From contig CAZLNO010000017.1 of the NCBI GenBank assembly GCA_964561005.1, forward strand, positions 1 through 45,225: a stretch of DNA of 45,225 nucleotides, written 5' to 3'. The position numbers were made by a program, and so were the translations under genes. This DNA comes from CAZLNO01 sp964561005. Its GTDB lineage: Bacteria > Pseudomonadota > Alphaproteobacteria > Kiloniellales > Rhodovibrionaceae. The notes under the pieces are model-generated. The model was given only the letters and a program-made list of their open reading frames with translations. It was not told the DNA's origin and did not search any database. Every line of letters begins with the position of its first letter. Within the stretch, counting starts at the first letter, position 1. Shown one piece after another: positions 6,591-15,390 of the stretch.

Positions 6591-7460
6591 ATGGACTTCC
6601 TTCTCCAGCAACTCTTCACCGGCCTCAGCATCGCCTCGATCCTGCTGCTGGTCGCCCTGGGCCTGTCGATCATCTACGGGGCGATGGGGGTTATCAACCT
6701 CGCCCACGGCGAGTTCGTGATGCTGGGCGCCTACACCGCCTGGGCACTGCAAAGCTTCGCCGGGTTGGGCCTGCTGCCCAGCCTGGCGCTGATTTTTCTG
6801 ATCGTCGCCGGGCTGGGGTGGCTGATGGAGCGGGGCGTGATCCGCTACCTCTACCGGCGCCCGCTGGACACCATCCTGGCGACCTGGGGCCTGGGCGTGA
6901 TCATGCAGCAGGTCGTGCGGCTGAGCGCCGGCGGCGAGCTGCGCTACGTCCAGATGCCGGAGGCGCTGTCCAGCAGCGCCTTCGTGCTGGGCGTCGAGGT
7001 GTCGGTCTACCGGATATTCATCCTGCTGACGGTGGCCGCCCTGTTCGCGGCGACCTGGTACATCATGCAGCGCACGGATACCGGCATGAAGCTGCGGGCG
7101 ATCATCCAGGACCGCGAGATCGCCGCCAGCTTCGGCGTCAATGCCGGCCGCATCTACGGCCTGACCTTCGCCTACGGCGCGGGCCTGGCCGGGCTGGCCG
7201 GCGCGCTGGTCGCGCCGCTGAAGAGCGTATCGCCCGAGATGGGCACGACCTACGTCGTCGACGCCTTCATGGTGGTCGTGCTGGGCGGCGTCGAGAGCCT
7301 GCTGGGCACGGTCGCCAGCGCCCTGCTGCTGGGCGAGCTGACGGCGGGCATCGCCTATCTGCAGAACGACACCGTGGCCAAGGCGCTGGTCCTGCTGGCC
7401 ATCGTCGTGGTCATCCGCTTCCGGCCGCGCGGGCTTTTCTCCGCGCGGCTGCGGGCCTAG
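6591..7460 (+). CDS. ABC transporter permease, LivH/UrtB type
   Basis: The 289-residue integral membrane protein has about eight hydrophobic segments and the family's landmarks: LLVALGLSIIYGAMGVINLA, HGEFVMLGAY near residue 40, GVNAGRIYGLTFAYG, and a C-terminal AFMVVVLGGVESLLGT loop that contacts the ATPases. It is one half of the membrane channel of the amide/urea importer. ATG 6591 has GGAGGAG upstream; a TTG directly before it is in frame but less likely. It follows the repeat-filled gap and is followed by the second permease after 14 bp. Confidence 0.9.
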   Translation: MDFLLQQLFTGLSIASILLLVALGLSIIYGAMGVINLAHGEFVMLGAYTAWALQSFAGLGLLPSLALIFLIVAGLGWLMERGVIRYLYRRPLDTILATWGLGVIMQQVVRLSAGGELRYVQMPEALSSSAFVLGVEVSVYRIFILLTVAALFAATWYIMQRTDTGMKLRAIIQDREIAASFGVNAGRIYGLTFAYGAGLAGLAGALVAPLKSVSPEMGTTYVVDAFMVVVLGGVESLLGTVASALLLGELTAGIAYLQNDTVAKALVLLAIVVVIRFRPRGLFSARLRA

Positions 7461-7474
7461 GGAGGAGGCGCGGC

Positions 7475-8626
7475 ATGTCGGACACGACACGCAGCCTCCC
7501 CGGCCTCCGCCGCACCTGGGTGCAGATCGCCGTGTACGCCGCCGTCTGCCTGGCGATCTTCCTGGTGCCGTCGATCGTCGACAACGACTTCCTGCTCAAT
7601 AAGTACGCCCGCTACCTCGTGCTGGGCATCGTGGCGATGGCGCTCAGCCTGTCGTGGGGCTACTGCGGCATCCTGAACCTGGGGCAGGCGGTCAGCTTCG
7701 GCCTGGGTTCCTACTGCATGGCCATGGCGCTGAAGCTGCGCACGGTGCCGGTGCACACCGGGGCGGAGGGCCTGCCGGACTTCATGGTCTGGAACAACGT
7801 CGAGACCCTGCCCTGGTTCTGGGCGCCGTTCCACTCGCTGACCTTCGCGCTGCTGGCCGGCGTCGGCGTGCCGGTACTGCTGGCGATGCTGTTGGGCTGG
7901 TTCGTCTTCCGGGGACGGGTCACCGGGGTCTACGTGGCGATCATCACGCTGGCCGTGCTGGTGGTGGTCAACCTGGTCATCATCGACCAGCAGCGCTACA
8001 CCGGCGGCTTCAACGGCATCACCGACCTGGCGCAGCTCGAGCTGCTGGGCCTCACCTTCGACGCCTACAGCCGCACGACCTACTACCTGATCGCCACCGT
8101 CCTGACGGTCTGCCTCTTCGCCGCCCTGGCGATCACCAAGAGCAAGACCGGCCTGATCATGCAGGCGGTGCGCGACCACGAGGAGCGCGTGCGCTACTTC
8201 GGCTATGACGTGGCCCACTTCAAGATGTTCGCCCTGGCGGCCTCGGCCGCCATCGCCGGCGTGGCGGGGATGCTCTACACCATCGTGATGGAGTTCGCCT
8301 CGCCCACCTTCCTGGGCGTGCCGCTCAGCCTGGGGATCGTCATCTGGTGCGCGGTCGGCGGGCGCCACAGCCTGCTGGGCGCGATGCTGGGCGCCATCGT
8401 GGTGACCGGCATGCAGGGCACGCTGTCGGAATCCGAGATCTTCCTGGAAAGCTGGACGCTGCTCATGGGCCTGGTCTTCCTCGCCGTGGTGCTGTTCCTG
8501 CCCAAGGGCCTGGCCGGGCTGGCCGAGCTGGTGGTCGAGCGGTTGGCGGCCCGGCGGCCGCGGCCCGGCCGCCGCGACGCCGAGCAGCCCGTGTCGCCCG
8601 CCCGCAAGGTGGAGCGCTCGGCATGA
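7475..8626 (+). CDS. ABC transporter permease, LivM/UrtC type
   Basis: The 383-residue membrane protein is the partner permease. Family features are LSLSWGYCGILNLGQAVSFG, RVTGVYVAIITLAVLVVVNL, GGFNGITDL, the coupling region AVRDHEERVRYFGYDVAHFK, and FASPTFLGVPLSLGIVIWCA. The last 40 residues are a charged Arg/Pro tail in the cytoplasm. ATG 7475 follows GGAGGAGG. The stop overlaps the next start (ATGA). With the LivH-type permease it forms the channel for amides or urea. Confidence 0.9.
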   Translation: MSDTTRSLPGLRRTWVQIAVYAAVCLAIFLVPSIVDNDFLLNKYARYLVLGIVAMALSLSWGYCGILNLGQAVSFGLGSYCMAMALKLRTVPVHTGAEGLPDFMVWNNVETLPWFWAPFHSLTFALLAGVGVPVLLAMLLGWFVFRGRVTGVYVAIITLAVLVVVNLVIIDQQRYTGGFNGITDLAQLELLGLTFDAYSRTTYYLIATVLTVCLFAALAITKSKTGLIMQAVRDHEERVRYFGYDVAHFKMFALAASAAIAGVAGMLYTIVMEFASPTFLGVPLSLGIVIWCAVGGRHSLLGAMLGAIVVTGMQGTLSESEIFLESWTLLMGLVFLAVVLFLPKGLAGLAELVVERLAARRPRPGRRDAEQPVSPARKVERSA

Positions 8627-9375
8627 CGGGATACCTGGAGCTGCGCGATGTCGCCATCAGCTTCAACGGCTTCCAGGCCGTGCAGGGGCTGAACTTCGCC
8701 GTCGCCAAGGGTGAGCTGCGCTGCCTGATCGGCCCCAACGGCGCCGGCAAGACGACCGTCCTCGACATGATCTGCGGCAAGGCGCGGCCCACGGCCGGGA
8801 CGATCGCGCTGCGCGGGACCGTCCTGAACCGGCTGGAGGAGCACCAGATCGCCCGCGCCGGCATCGGCCGCAAGTTCCAGGTGCCCAGCGTCTTCAAGGA
8901 GCTGACGGTGATGCAGAACCTGGAGGTGGCCCGCGGCCGGAACACCGGCGTGTTCGCCAACCTGTTCCGCTTCGGCCGCCGGGCCGAGGCCGACGGGCTG
9001 GAAAAGCTGGCCGCCCTGGTCGGCCTGGAGGACGCGGGCGACACTCCCGCCGGCCACCTCTCGCACGGCCAGACCCAGTGGCTGGAGATCGCCCTGCTGC
9101 TGGCGCAGGACCCCGAGGTCATCCTGATGGACGAGCCCACGGCGGGCATGACCACGCAGGAGACCCACAAGACCGCGGAGCTGTTCAACCGCCTGAAGGG
9201 GCGGCACACCCTGATCGTGGTCGAGCACGACATGGGCTTCATCAAGCGCATCGGCGACATGATCTCGGTGATGCACCAGGGCCGCCTGCTGGCCGAGGGC
9301 AGCGTGCGCGAGATCGAGACCGACCCCAGGGTCCGCGAGGCCTATCTCGGCTCGGGAGGGATCAGCCATGCTTGA
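8623..9375 (+). CDS. ABC transporter ATPase, LivG/UrtD type
   Basis: The 250-residue ATPase shows Walker A GPNGAGKT (residues 37-44), the Q-loop region GRKFQVPSVFKELTVMQNLE, an ABC signature of the UrtD kind (LSHGQTQWLEIALLL), Walker B VILMDEPTAGM and the switch His in VVEHDMGF. The LSHGQ signature in place of LSGGQ is typical of the urea/amide-type members. ATG 8623 overlaps the permease stop by four bases and its own end overlaps the next gene by eight, so the four transport genes are coupled. Confidence 0.92.
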   Translation: MTGYLELRDVAISFNGFQAVQGLNFAVAKGELRCLIGPNGAGKTTVLDMICGKARPTAGTIALRGTVLNRLEEHQIARAGIGRKFQVPSVFKELTVMQNLEVARGRNTGVFANLFRFGRRAEADGLEKLAALVGLEDAGDTPAGHLSHGQTQWLEIALLLAQDPEVILMDEPTAGMTTQETHKTAELFNRLKGRHTLIVVEHDMGFIKRIGDMISVMHQGRLLAEGSVREIETDPRVREAYLGSGGISHA

Positions 9376-10066
9376 GCTGACCCGCGTCGACGCCTTCTAC
9401 GGCAACAGCCGGGCCCTCAGCGGCGTGTCGCTGCGGGCGACCGACGGCGAGTTCGTGAGCGTCCTCGGCCGCAACGGCGTCGGCAAGACGACGCTGCTGC
9501 GCGCCATCCTGGGGCTGATGGACCGCACCACGGGGCAGATCGTCCTGGACGGCCGCGATCTGCACGGCCGACCAACGCACGAGCGGGCCCGGGCGGGCAT
9601 CGGCTACGTGCCGCAGGGCCGCGGCATCCTGCCGAAGTTCACGGTGCGCGAGAACCTGCGCGTGGGCGCCTTCGCCCGGATCTCCCCGGCGGCGGCCGAG
9701 GCCGAGGCGCGCGTGCTGGAGCTGTTCCCGGTGCTGGCGGAGAACCTGAACCGCCGCGGCGGCAACCTCTCCGGCGGCCAGCAGCAGCAGCTCGCCATCG
9801 CCCGCGCGCTGCTGACCGACCCCAGGGTCATGCTGCTCGACGAGCCCACCGAGGGCATCCAGCCGAACATCGTCGAGCAGATCGAGGACGTCATCGTGCA
9901 TCTCAACCGGGAGCAGGGCCTGACCGTGATCCTGGTGGAGCAGGACGTGGCGTTTGCGCGACGCGCCTCGCAGCGGTTCGCGATCATGGACCGCGGAACG
10001 ATCGCCGCGCAGGGATCCGTCGACGAGCTGACGGACGAGCTCGTCCACCGGCACATGACGGTGTGA
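9368..10066 (+). CDS. ABC transporter ATPase, LivF/UrtE type
   Basis: The 232-residue second ATPase has Walker A GRNGVGKT (residues 34-41), IGYVPQGRGILPKFTVRENL, the signature NLSGGQQQQLAIARAL, Walker B VMLLDEPTEGIQPNIV and switch His replaced by Gln in VILVEQDVAFA. That replacement is common in the LivF/UrtE branch. It pairs with the UrtD-type ATPase to drive import. The gene is followed after 52 bp by amiE, which has its own ribosome site. Confidence 0.92.
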   Translation: MLELTRVDAFYGNSRALSGVSLRATDGEFVSVLGRNGVGKTTLLRAILGLMDRTTGQIVLDGRDLHGRPTHERARAGIGYVPQGRGILPKFTVRENLRVGAFARISPAAAEAEARVLELFPVLAENLNRRGGNLSGGQQQQLAIARALLTDPRVMLLDEPTEGIQPNIVEQIEDVIVHLNREQGLTVILVEQDVAFARRASQRFAIMDRGTIAAQGSVDELTDELVHRHMTV

Positions 10067-10118
10067 CGGGGCATCAACGGCGGCCGCGCAAGGGCCGCCC
10101 AGCAAGCGGGAGGAAGCA

Positions 10119-11159
10119 ATGCTTCACGGTGATATCTCCAGCAGCCACGACACGGTGGGCGTCGCCGTCGTCAACTACAAGATGCCGCGCCTGCACACCA
10201 AGGAGGAGGTGCTGGCCAACGCCCGGAACATCGCCGACATGATCCAGGGCATGAAGGTCGGCCTGCCCGGCATGGACCTCGTCATCTTCCCCGAGTACAG
10301 CACCCACGGGATCATGTACGACAAGAAGGAGATGTACGAGACGGCCTCCGCGATCCCCGGCGAGGAGACCGAGATCTTCGCCGAGGCCTGCCGCAAGGCC
10401 AGGGTCTGGGGCGTGTTCTCGCTCACCGGCGAGCGCCACGAGGAGCACCCGAACAAGGCGCCCTACAACACCCTCATCCTGATGAACGACGAGGGCGAGA
10501 TCGTCCAGAAGTACCGCAAGATCATGCCCTGGGTGCCGATCGAGGGCTGGTACCCCGGCAACTGCACCTACGTCTCCGAGGGGCCGAAGGGCATGAAGAT
10601 CAGCCTGATCATCTGCGATGACGGCAACTATCCGGAGATCTGGCGCGACTGCGCGATGAAGGGCGCCGAGCTGATCATCCGCTGCCAGGGCTACATGTAT
10701 CCGGCCAAGGAGCAGCAGGTCCTGATCGCGAAGTCGATGGCCTGGGCCAACAACTGCTACGTGGCGGTGGCGAACGCCGCCGGCTTCGACGGCGTCTACT
10801 CCTACTTCGGCCACTCGTCGATCATCGGCTTCGACGGCCGCACCCTGGGCGAGACCGGGGAGGAGGAGAACGGCATCCAGTACGCCCAGATATCCAAGTC
10901 GCTGATCCGCGACGCCCGGCGCAACATGCAGTCGCAGAACCACCTGTTCAAGCTGCTGCACCGCGGCTACACGGGCAAGATCGGCTCCGGCGAGGCGGCC
11001 GAGGGCGAGGCGGTCTGCCCCTACGACTTCTACAAGAAGTGGATCACCGACCCCGAGGCGACCCGCGAGATGGTGGAGGCCCTGACCCGCGAGACCGTCG
11101 GCACCGACGAGTGCCCGATCGAGGGCCTGCCCAACGAGAAGACGGCGGCGCACCGGTAA
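10119..11159 (+). CDS. amiE: aliphatic amidase (acylamide amidohydrolase)
   Basis: The 346-residue enzyme is nearly colinear with Pseudomonas aeruginosa AmiE (MLHGDISSSHDTVGVAVVNY at the start). It is a nitrilase-superfamily amidase that hydrolyses short aliphatic amides such as acetamide to acid and ammonia. The catalytic triad is in the same numbering as in the model enzyme: Glu59 (VIFPEYST), Lys134 (KYRKIMPW) and Cys166 (LIICDDGN). Length equals the family norm. ATG 10119 follows GGGAGGAAG. It is cytoplasmic and sits right after the importer genes. The ammonia it releases can enter the GS/PII-controlled pathway encoded at 40.7-42.5 kb. Confidence 0.96.
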   Translation: MLHGDISSSHDTVGVAVVNYKMPRLHTKEEVLANARNIADMIQGMKVGLPGMDLVIFPEYSTHGIMYDKKEMYETASAIPGEETEIFAEACRKARVWGVFSLTGERHEEHPNKAPYNTLILMNDEGEIVQKYRKIMPWVPIEGWYPGNCTYVSEGPKGMKISLIICDDGNYPEIWRDCAMKGAELIIRCQGYMYPAKEQQVLIAKSMAWANNCYVAVANAAGFDGVYSYFGHSSIIGFDGRTLGETGEEENGIQYAQISKSLIRDARRNMQSQNHLFKLLHRGYTGKIGSGEAAEGEAVCPYDFYKKWITDPEATREMVEALTRETVGTDECPIEGLPNEKTAAHR

Positions 11160-11279
11160 CTTGCGCCGGCGGCGGGCGCGCGCCCGCGCCGATCGCCAGC
11201 GCATCGATCGTCCCGGCATTCCGGCCGGCCCCGGGCCGCGCCGGGATGCCCCCTTCCCTTCCCCGGAGGAACCTGAGGC

Positions 11280-12089
11280 ATGGGCGAACCGCAGCCGCTG
11301 CAAGATTATCGCATCGACGCCGAGCCCTACTATCGCGCGGTGGGCCAGGAGGTGACGCTGTTCGAGGCGGCCTACGCCGACCGCATGCCGATCATGCTGA
11401 AGGGACCGACCGGCTCGGGGAAGACCCGCTTCGTCGAGTACATGGCCTGGAAGCTGGACCGGCCGCTCATCACCGTCTCCTGCCACGAGGACATGACGGC
11501 CTCCGACCTGGTCGGCCGCTACCTGCTGGACGCGGAGGGCACGGTCTGGCACGACGGCCCGCTGACGCTGGCGGTGCGGCACGGCGCGATCTGCTATCTC
11601 GACGAGATCGTGGAGGCGCGGCAGGACACCACGGTGATCATCCACTCGCTGACCGACGACCGGCGCATCCTGCCGCTGGAGAAGAAGAACGAGGTGGTGC
11701 GCGCGCATCCGGACTTTCAGCTCGTCATCTCGTACAACCCTGGCTACCAGAGCGTGCTGAAGGACCTGAAGGAGTCGACCAAGCAGCGCTTCGGCGCCAT
11801 CGACTTCGGCTATCCGCCCGTCGAGGTCGAGGCGGAGATCGTCGCCCACGAGGCCGCGGTCGACCTGCCGCTGGCCCGGCAGCTCATCACGATCGCCCAG
11901 CGCTCGCGCAACCTGAAGGGGCACGGCCTGGACGAGGGCGCCTCCACCCGCATGCTGGTGCACGCGGGCCAGCTCATGGCGCGTGGAGTCGGGTTGCGCG
12001 AGGCGTGCCAGGTGGCCCTGGTGCTGCCGATCACCGACGACCCGGACATCCGCGACGCCCTCAGTTCGGCCATCGCGGCCTGCGCCTAG
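11280..12089 (+). CDS. MoxR-family AAA+ ATPase of the CbbQ/NirQ/NorQ type
   Basis: The 269-residue AAA+ protein has Walker A GPTGSGKT (residues 42-49), Walker B CYLDE (105-109), FQLVISYNPGYQS (sensor region), and KESTKQRFGAIDFGYPP. CbbQ/NorQ proteins work with a VWA partner as chaperones or activators of a client enzyme. The partner here is encoded 11 bp downstream. ATG 11280 follows GGAGGA. In Pseudomonas the ami operon also carries a chaperone-like ATPase, AmiB, so this pair may play the equivalent role for the amidase or transporter. That link is inference. Confidence 0.9.
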   Translation: MGEPQPLQDYRIDAEPYYRAVGQEVTLFEAAYADRMPIMLKGPTGSGKTRFVEYMAWKLDRPLITVSCHEDMTASDLVGRYLLDAEGTVWHDGPLTLAVRHGAICYLDEIVEARQDTTVIIHSLTDDRRILPLEKKNEVVRAHPDFQLVISYNPGYQSVLKDLKESTKQRFGAIDFGYPPVEVEAEIVAHEAAVDLPLARQLITIAQRSRNLKGHGLDEGASTRMLVHAGQLMARGVGLREACQVALVLPITDDPDIRDALSSAIAACA

Positions 12090-12100
12090 GGGTGCGCCCG

Positions 12101-14389
12101 ATGGGCAACGGCGAAATTCGCGCGTTCCCGGGCCGTCGCGCCGTCGGCGGCCTGCACGATGCCCGGTTGGGCGACTCGGTCAGCGACGAGGCGCGCCGCG
12201 CGTTCCCCGACGCGCTGCTGCCCCGCTGGCTGCGGCAGTGCCGTATGCTGGCCGAGGCCGGCCTGGGCGAGGGCGTCACCCTCGCCTATAGCCGGCATGG
12301 CCCGGCCGTTGCCGAGGCCGCCGGTCCCGAGGTCGCCCTGGCGCTGGCCGACGACGTGAAGAACCTGGCCTATGCCGCCGGCCGCCAGGCGGCGCGCGCG
12401 CTGCCGCCGGCAACCCTGCGCGCGGCGGGCCGACTGGCAGAGGAAACCCGCCTGCGGGCCTGGCTGGACATGGTGCATCGCTTCGCGCCGGAGATGCCGG
12501 AGTCCGTGGCGGCGCTGCTCGACCACACCGATCGCCTGCTCGGCCGGCTCGACCTCGACGGCTACGAGGCCTGGGTGCTTGGCGGCCTGCGCGCCAGCGG
12601 CGGCGACCGCGAGCGGCGGCGGGCGTTTTTCGCCTTTGCCGACCCGGCGGCCGAGCGGGCCCTGCTGCGCGAGGCCGGCGAGGTCGTGTTCGCCGACCTG
12701 GAACGCCCGCTCAAGGCCTATTTGACGGCCCTGTGGAACCTGCGCGTCGTCACCCGGGAGGCGGGCGTCGTCGCCGGACGGACGATCCCGCGCCGCGCCA
12801 GCTTCGACGGCGCGATGCTGCGCGTGCCGGCGACCTTTCCCGGCGTCCCCGCCGCGCAAGCCCGCACGCTGTTCCGCGCCAGCCTGGCGCACGTCGGCGC
12901 CCACCTCGCCTATTCCGGCCCGCGATTTCCCAGGGGCACGCTGAAGCCGCTGCAGATCGCCCTGGTCGGGCTGATCGAGGACGCCCGCGTGGAGCACCTG
13001 GCGATGCGCGACTTCCCCGGCCTGCGCCGGCTGTGGCTGCCGTTCCACGAAGCCCGGCCCGAGGGCGCGGTCAGCGCGCCGGTGCTGCTGGCCCGGCTGT
13101 CGCGCGCCCTGATCGACCCCGACCACGACGACCCCGACCCCTGGGTGCGCAAGGGTCGGGAGATGTTCTTCGGGCGCGCGGCGGAGTGGGAGGACCCGCT
13201 GCTCAGCCGCGGCATCGGCAACCTGCTGGGCAACGACCTCGGCCAGATGCGCATCCAGTTCAACGCGCGCACCTACGTCGTGGAGCCGCCCTACCGCGAT
13301 GACAACATGGGGCTCTGGGACTTCGGCGACGACGCGCCCGAGAGTCCCGAGCACGCGGAAATCCTGGAATCCGTCCGCATCGCGCCGCAAGAGGTCGACG
13401 AGCCGGCCGCGGACCCGGACCAGTCGGAGGCGCGGCCGGAGGAGGAGCCCAACCGCGCCCGCCCGGCGCAGGAGGCCAGCCACGAGGAGGGCGTGCCGGT
13501 CGCGCAGTATCCCGAGTGGGACTACGTCATCGGACGCGAGCGCGGCGCCTGGACCACGCTGGTGGAATACCCCGCGCCGCCCGGCCCGCCGGCGCGGATC
13601 GACGACGTGCTGGCGCGCCGGGCGGAGGTGGTCAACCGCATCACCGCGCTGGTGCGCGCGGCGCGGGTCAGCCGCCCGGTGCGCGTGCGCCGGCGGCTGG
13701 AGGGCGAGCGCCTGGACGTCGACGCCTGCATCGAGGCGGCGATCAGCCGCCGCCGGGGCGAGAGCCCGGACCCGCGCGTCTACACGACCAGCGAACATCG
13801 CTCGCGCGACCTCTCGGTGCTGTTGCTGCTCGACGTCTCGCAGTCCACCAACGACCCCGTGCGCGGCGCCCGCACCCGCGTCATCGACCTGGAGCGCGAG
13901 GCGACGGCGCTGCTGGCCCACGCCATGGACGCGCTGCACGATCCCTTCGCCGTTCACGCCTTCTGCTCGAACGGGCGCGAGGAGGTGCGCTACATCCGCG
14001 CCAAGGACTTCGACGCGCCCTACGACGCCCACGCGAAGTCGGTGCTGGCCGGGCTCGCCGGCGGGCTGTCGACGCGCATCGGCGCGGCCATGCGCCACGC
14101 GGCCCAGGACCTTCGGCGGCAGCGCACGCACCGCCGGCTGCTGCTGGTCGTGACCGACGGCGAGCCCTCCGACATCGACGTCAAGGACCGGCGCTACCTG
14201 GTCGAGGACGCGCGCAAGGCCGTGGCCGGGCTGCGGCACGACGGCATCGACGTGTTCTGCGTCGGGCTGGATTCCGGCGGCGACAGCTACCTCACGCGCA
14301 TCTTCGGACGGCACAACGCCCTGCAGATCGACCGCCTGGAGCGGCTGCCGGAAAAGCTGCCGATGCTGTACTTCCGCTTGACCTCTTAA
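12101..14389 (+). CDS. CbbO/NorD-type von Willebrand factor A domain protein
   Basis: The 762-residue protein has a long helical N-terminal part (repeated Ala/Leu/Arg-rich helices to about residue 400), an acidic Glu/Pro-rich linker (around 420-470), and a C-terminal VWA domain. The VWA domain has MIDAS motif LLLDVSQST, then LLLVVTDGEPSDIDVKDRRY and a final GVDVFC-like strand (GIDVFCVGLDSGG). CbbO/NorD proteins deliver the AAA+ ATPase to its client. ATG 12101 lies 11 bp after the ATPase stop; an in-frame GTG at 12092 is an alternative. The protein has no signal peptide or membrane segment. The family call is strong. The client is unknown, but AmiE or the transporter is suggested by position. 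Confidence 0.88.
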   Translation: MGNGEIRAFPGRRAVGGLHDARLGDSVSDEARRAFPDALLPRWLRQCRMLAEAGLGEGVTLAYSRHGPAVAEAAGPEVALALADDVKNLAYAAGRQAARALPPATLRAAGRLAEETRLRAWLDMVHRFAPEMPESVAALLDHTDRLLGRLDLDGYEAWVLGGLRASGGDRERRRAFFAFADPAAERALLREAGEVVFADLERPLKAYLTALWNLRVVTREAGVVAGRTIPRRASFDGAMLRVPATFPGVPAAQARTLFRASLAHVGAHLAYSGPRFPRGTLKPLQIALVGLIEDARVEHLAMRDFPGLRRLWLPFHEARPEGAVSAPVLLARLSRALIDPDHDDPDPWVRKGREMFFGRAAEWEDPLLSRGIGNLLGNDLGQMRIQFNARTYVVEPPYRDDNMGLWDFGDDAPESPEHAEILESVRIAPQEVDEPAADPDQSEARPEEEPNRARPAQEASHEEGVPVAQYPEWDYVIGRERGAWTTLVEYPAPPGPPARIDDVLARRAEVVNRITALVRAARVSRPVRVRRRLEGERLDVDACIEAAISRRRGESPDPRVYTTSEHRSRDLSVLLLLDVSQSTNDPVRGARTRVIDLEREATALLAHAMDALHDPFAVHAFCSNGREEVRYIRAKDFDAPYDAHAKSVLAGLAGGLSTRIGAAMRHAAQDLRRQRTHRRLLLVVTDGEPSDIDVKDRRYLVEDARKAVAGLRHDGIDVFCVGLDSGGDSYLTRIFGRHNALQIDRLERLPEKLPMLYFRLTS

Positions 14390-14444
14390 GTGGAAACGCG
14401 TCCCCTCGACCCTGGGAGCCTGCGATGCGAGGCGCTGGCAATCG

Positions 14445-15374
14445 ATGACGCGGCCGACCACCCCTCCCCCGGCCTGGGGCCTGCGCGCGGCGGCGCTGCT
14501 GTTCGTGCTGCTCTGGAGCTCGGCCTTCGTGGCCACCCGCGCCGGGCTGCCCGACGCCAGCCCGCTGCTGTTCCTGACCCTGCGCTTCGCCCTGGCGAGC
14601 GCCGTGCTGTTCCTGGTGCTGCAAGCCCTCGGCGTCGACCTGCGCCCGCTGCGCCGGCGGGCCGGGCATCTGGCGGTGGCGGGAACGCTGATCAACGGCG
14701 CCTATCTGGCCGGGGCCTACCTTGCGATGACCCGCGTCAACGCGGCCACGATGGCGCTGATCGGGGCGCTGCATCCGCTGTTCACCGCCGTGCTGGCGGG
14801 GCCGCTGCTGGCCGAGCGGGTCGGGCGCGTGCAGCTCCTCGGCCTGCTGCTCGGGCTGTGCGGCGTGGTCATCGTGGTCGCCGAGGACGTGGCCCGCCCC
14901 GGCGACCTCGGCGCCGCGCTGCTGGGGCTGGGCGGCGTGGTCGCCCTGGCGCTCGGCACGATCCATTACCGCCGGCACTGCCGCGATGTGCCCGTGCACC
15001 TCGCCAACCTGCTGCAGCTCGCCGCCGCCACCGTTTTCTGCGCCGTGCTCGCCCTCACCGTGGAGCAGCCCCGCTTCGCGGCCACGCCGACGGCGCTGGC
15101 CGCGCTGCTCTATCTGGCGCTGGTGGTGTCGCTGGGCGCGCAGGTGCTGCTCATGCTGCTGCTGCGCCACGGCGCGGCCAGCAAGGTGGCGAGCAACTTC
15201 TACCTCACCCCCGGAACCACCGCCGTCATCGGCTGGCTGGTGCTGGGGGAAGCGATGGCGCCGGCGGCGCTGGCCGGTCTCGCCATCAGCAGCCTGGGCG
15301 TCTGGATGGCCCAGCGGTCCGCGCCGCGCGCCCGGCGTGTCGGCGCCGCCGTCTCCGGGAAAGACACAACCTGA
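14445..15374 (+). CDS. DMT superfamily (EamA) transporter
   Basis: The 309-residue protein has ten predicted membrane helices in two EamA repeats. Landmarks are LLFVLLWSSAFVATRAGLPD at the start, LRFALASAV, AYLAMTRVNAATMALIGALH in the first repeat, and ASNFYLTPGTTAVIGWLVLG plus LAGLAISSLGVWMA in the second. Members export amino acids, metabolites or drugs; the substrate is not predictable. Its start at ATG 14445 has no strong ribosome site (GAGG about 14 nt upstream). It lies 55 bp after the VWA gene and 16 bp before the amidase, so it probably belongs to the same transcript and may export a product or an inhibitory analogue. Confidence 0.85.
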   Translation: MTRPTTPPPAWGLRAAALLFVLLWSSAFVATRAGLPDASPLLFLTLRFALASAVLFLVLQALGVDLRPLRRRAGHLAVAGTLINGAYLAGAYLAMTRVNAATMALIGALHPLFTAVLAGPLLAERVGRVQLLGLLLGLCGVVIVVAEDVARPGDLGAALLGLGGVVALALGTIHYRRHCRDVPVHLANLLQLAAATVFCAVLALTVEQPRFAATPTALAALLYLALVVSLGAQVLLMLLLRHGAASKVASNFYLTPGTTAVIGWLVLGEAMAPAALAGLAISSLGVWMAQRSAPRARRVGAAVSGKDTT

Positions 15375-15390
15375 CAGGGAGGACCGAACC

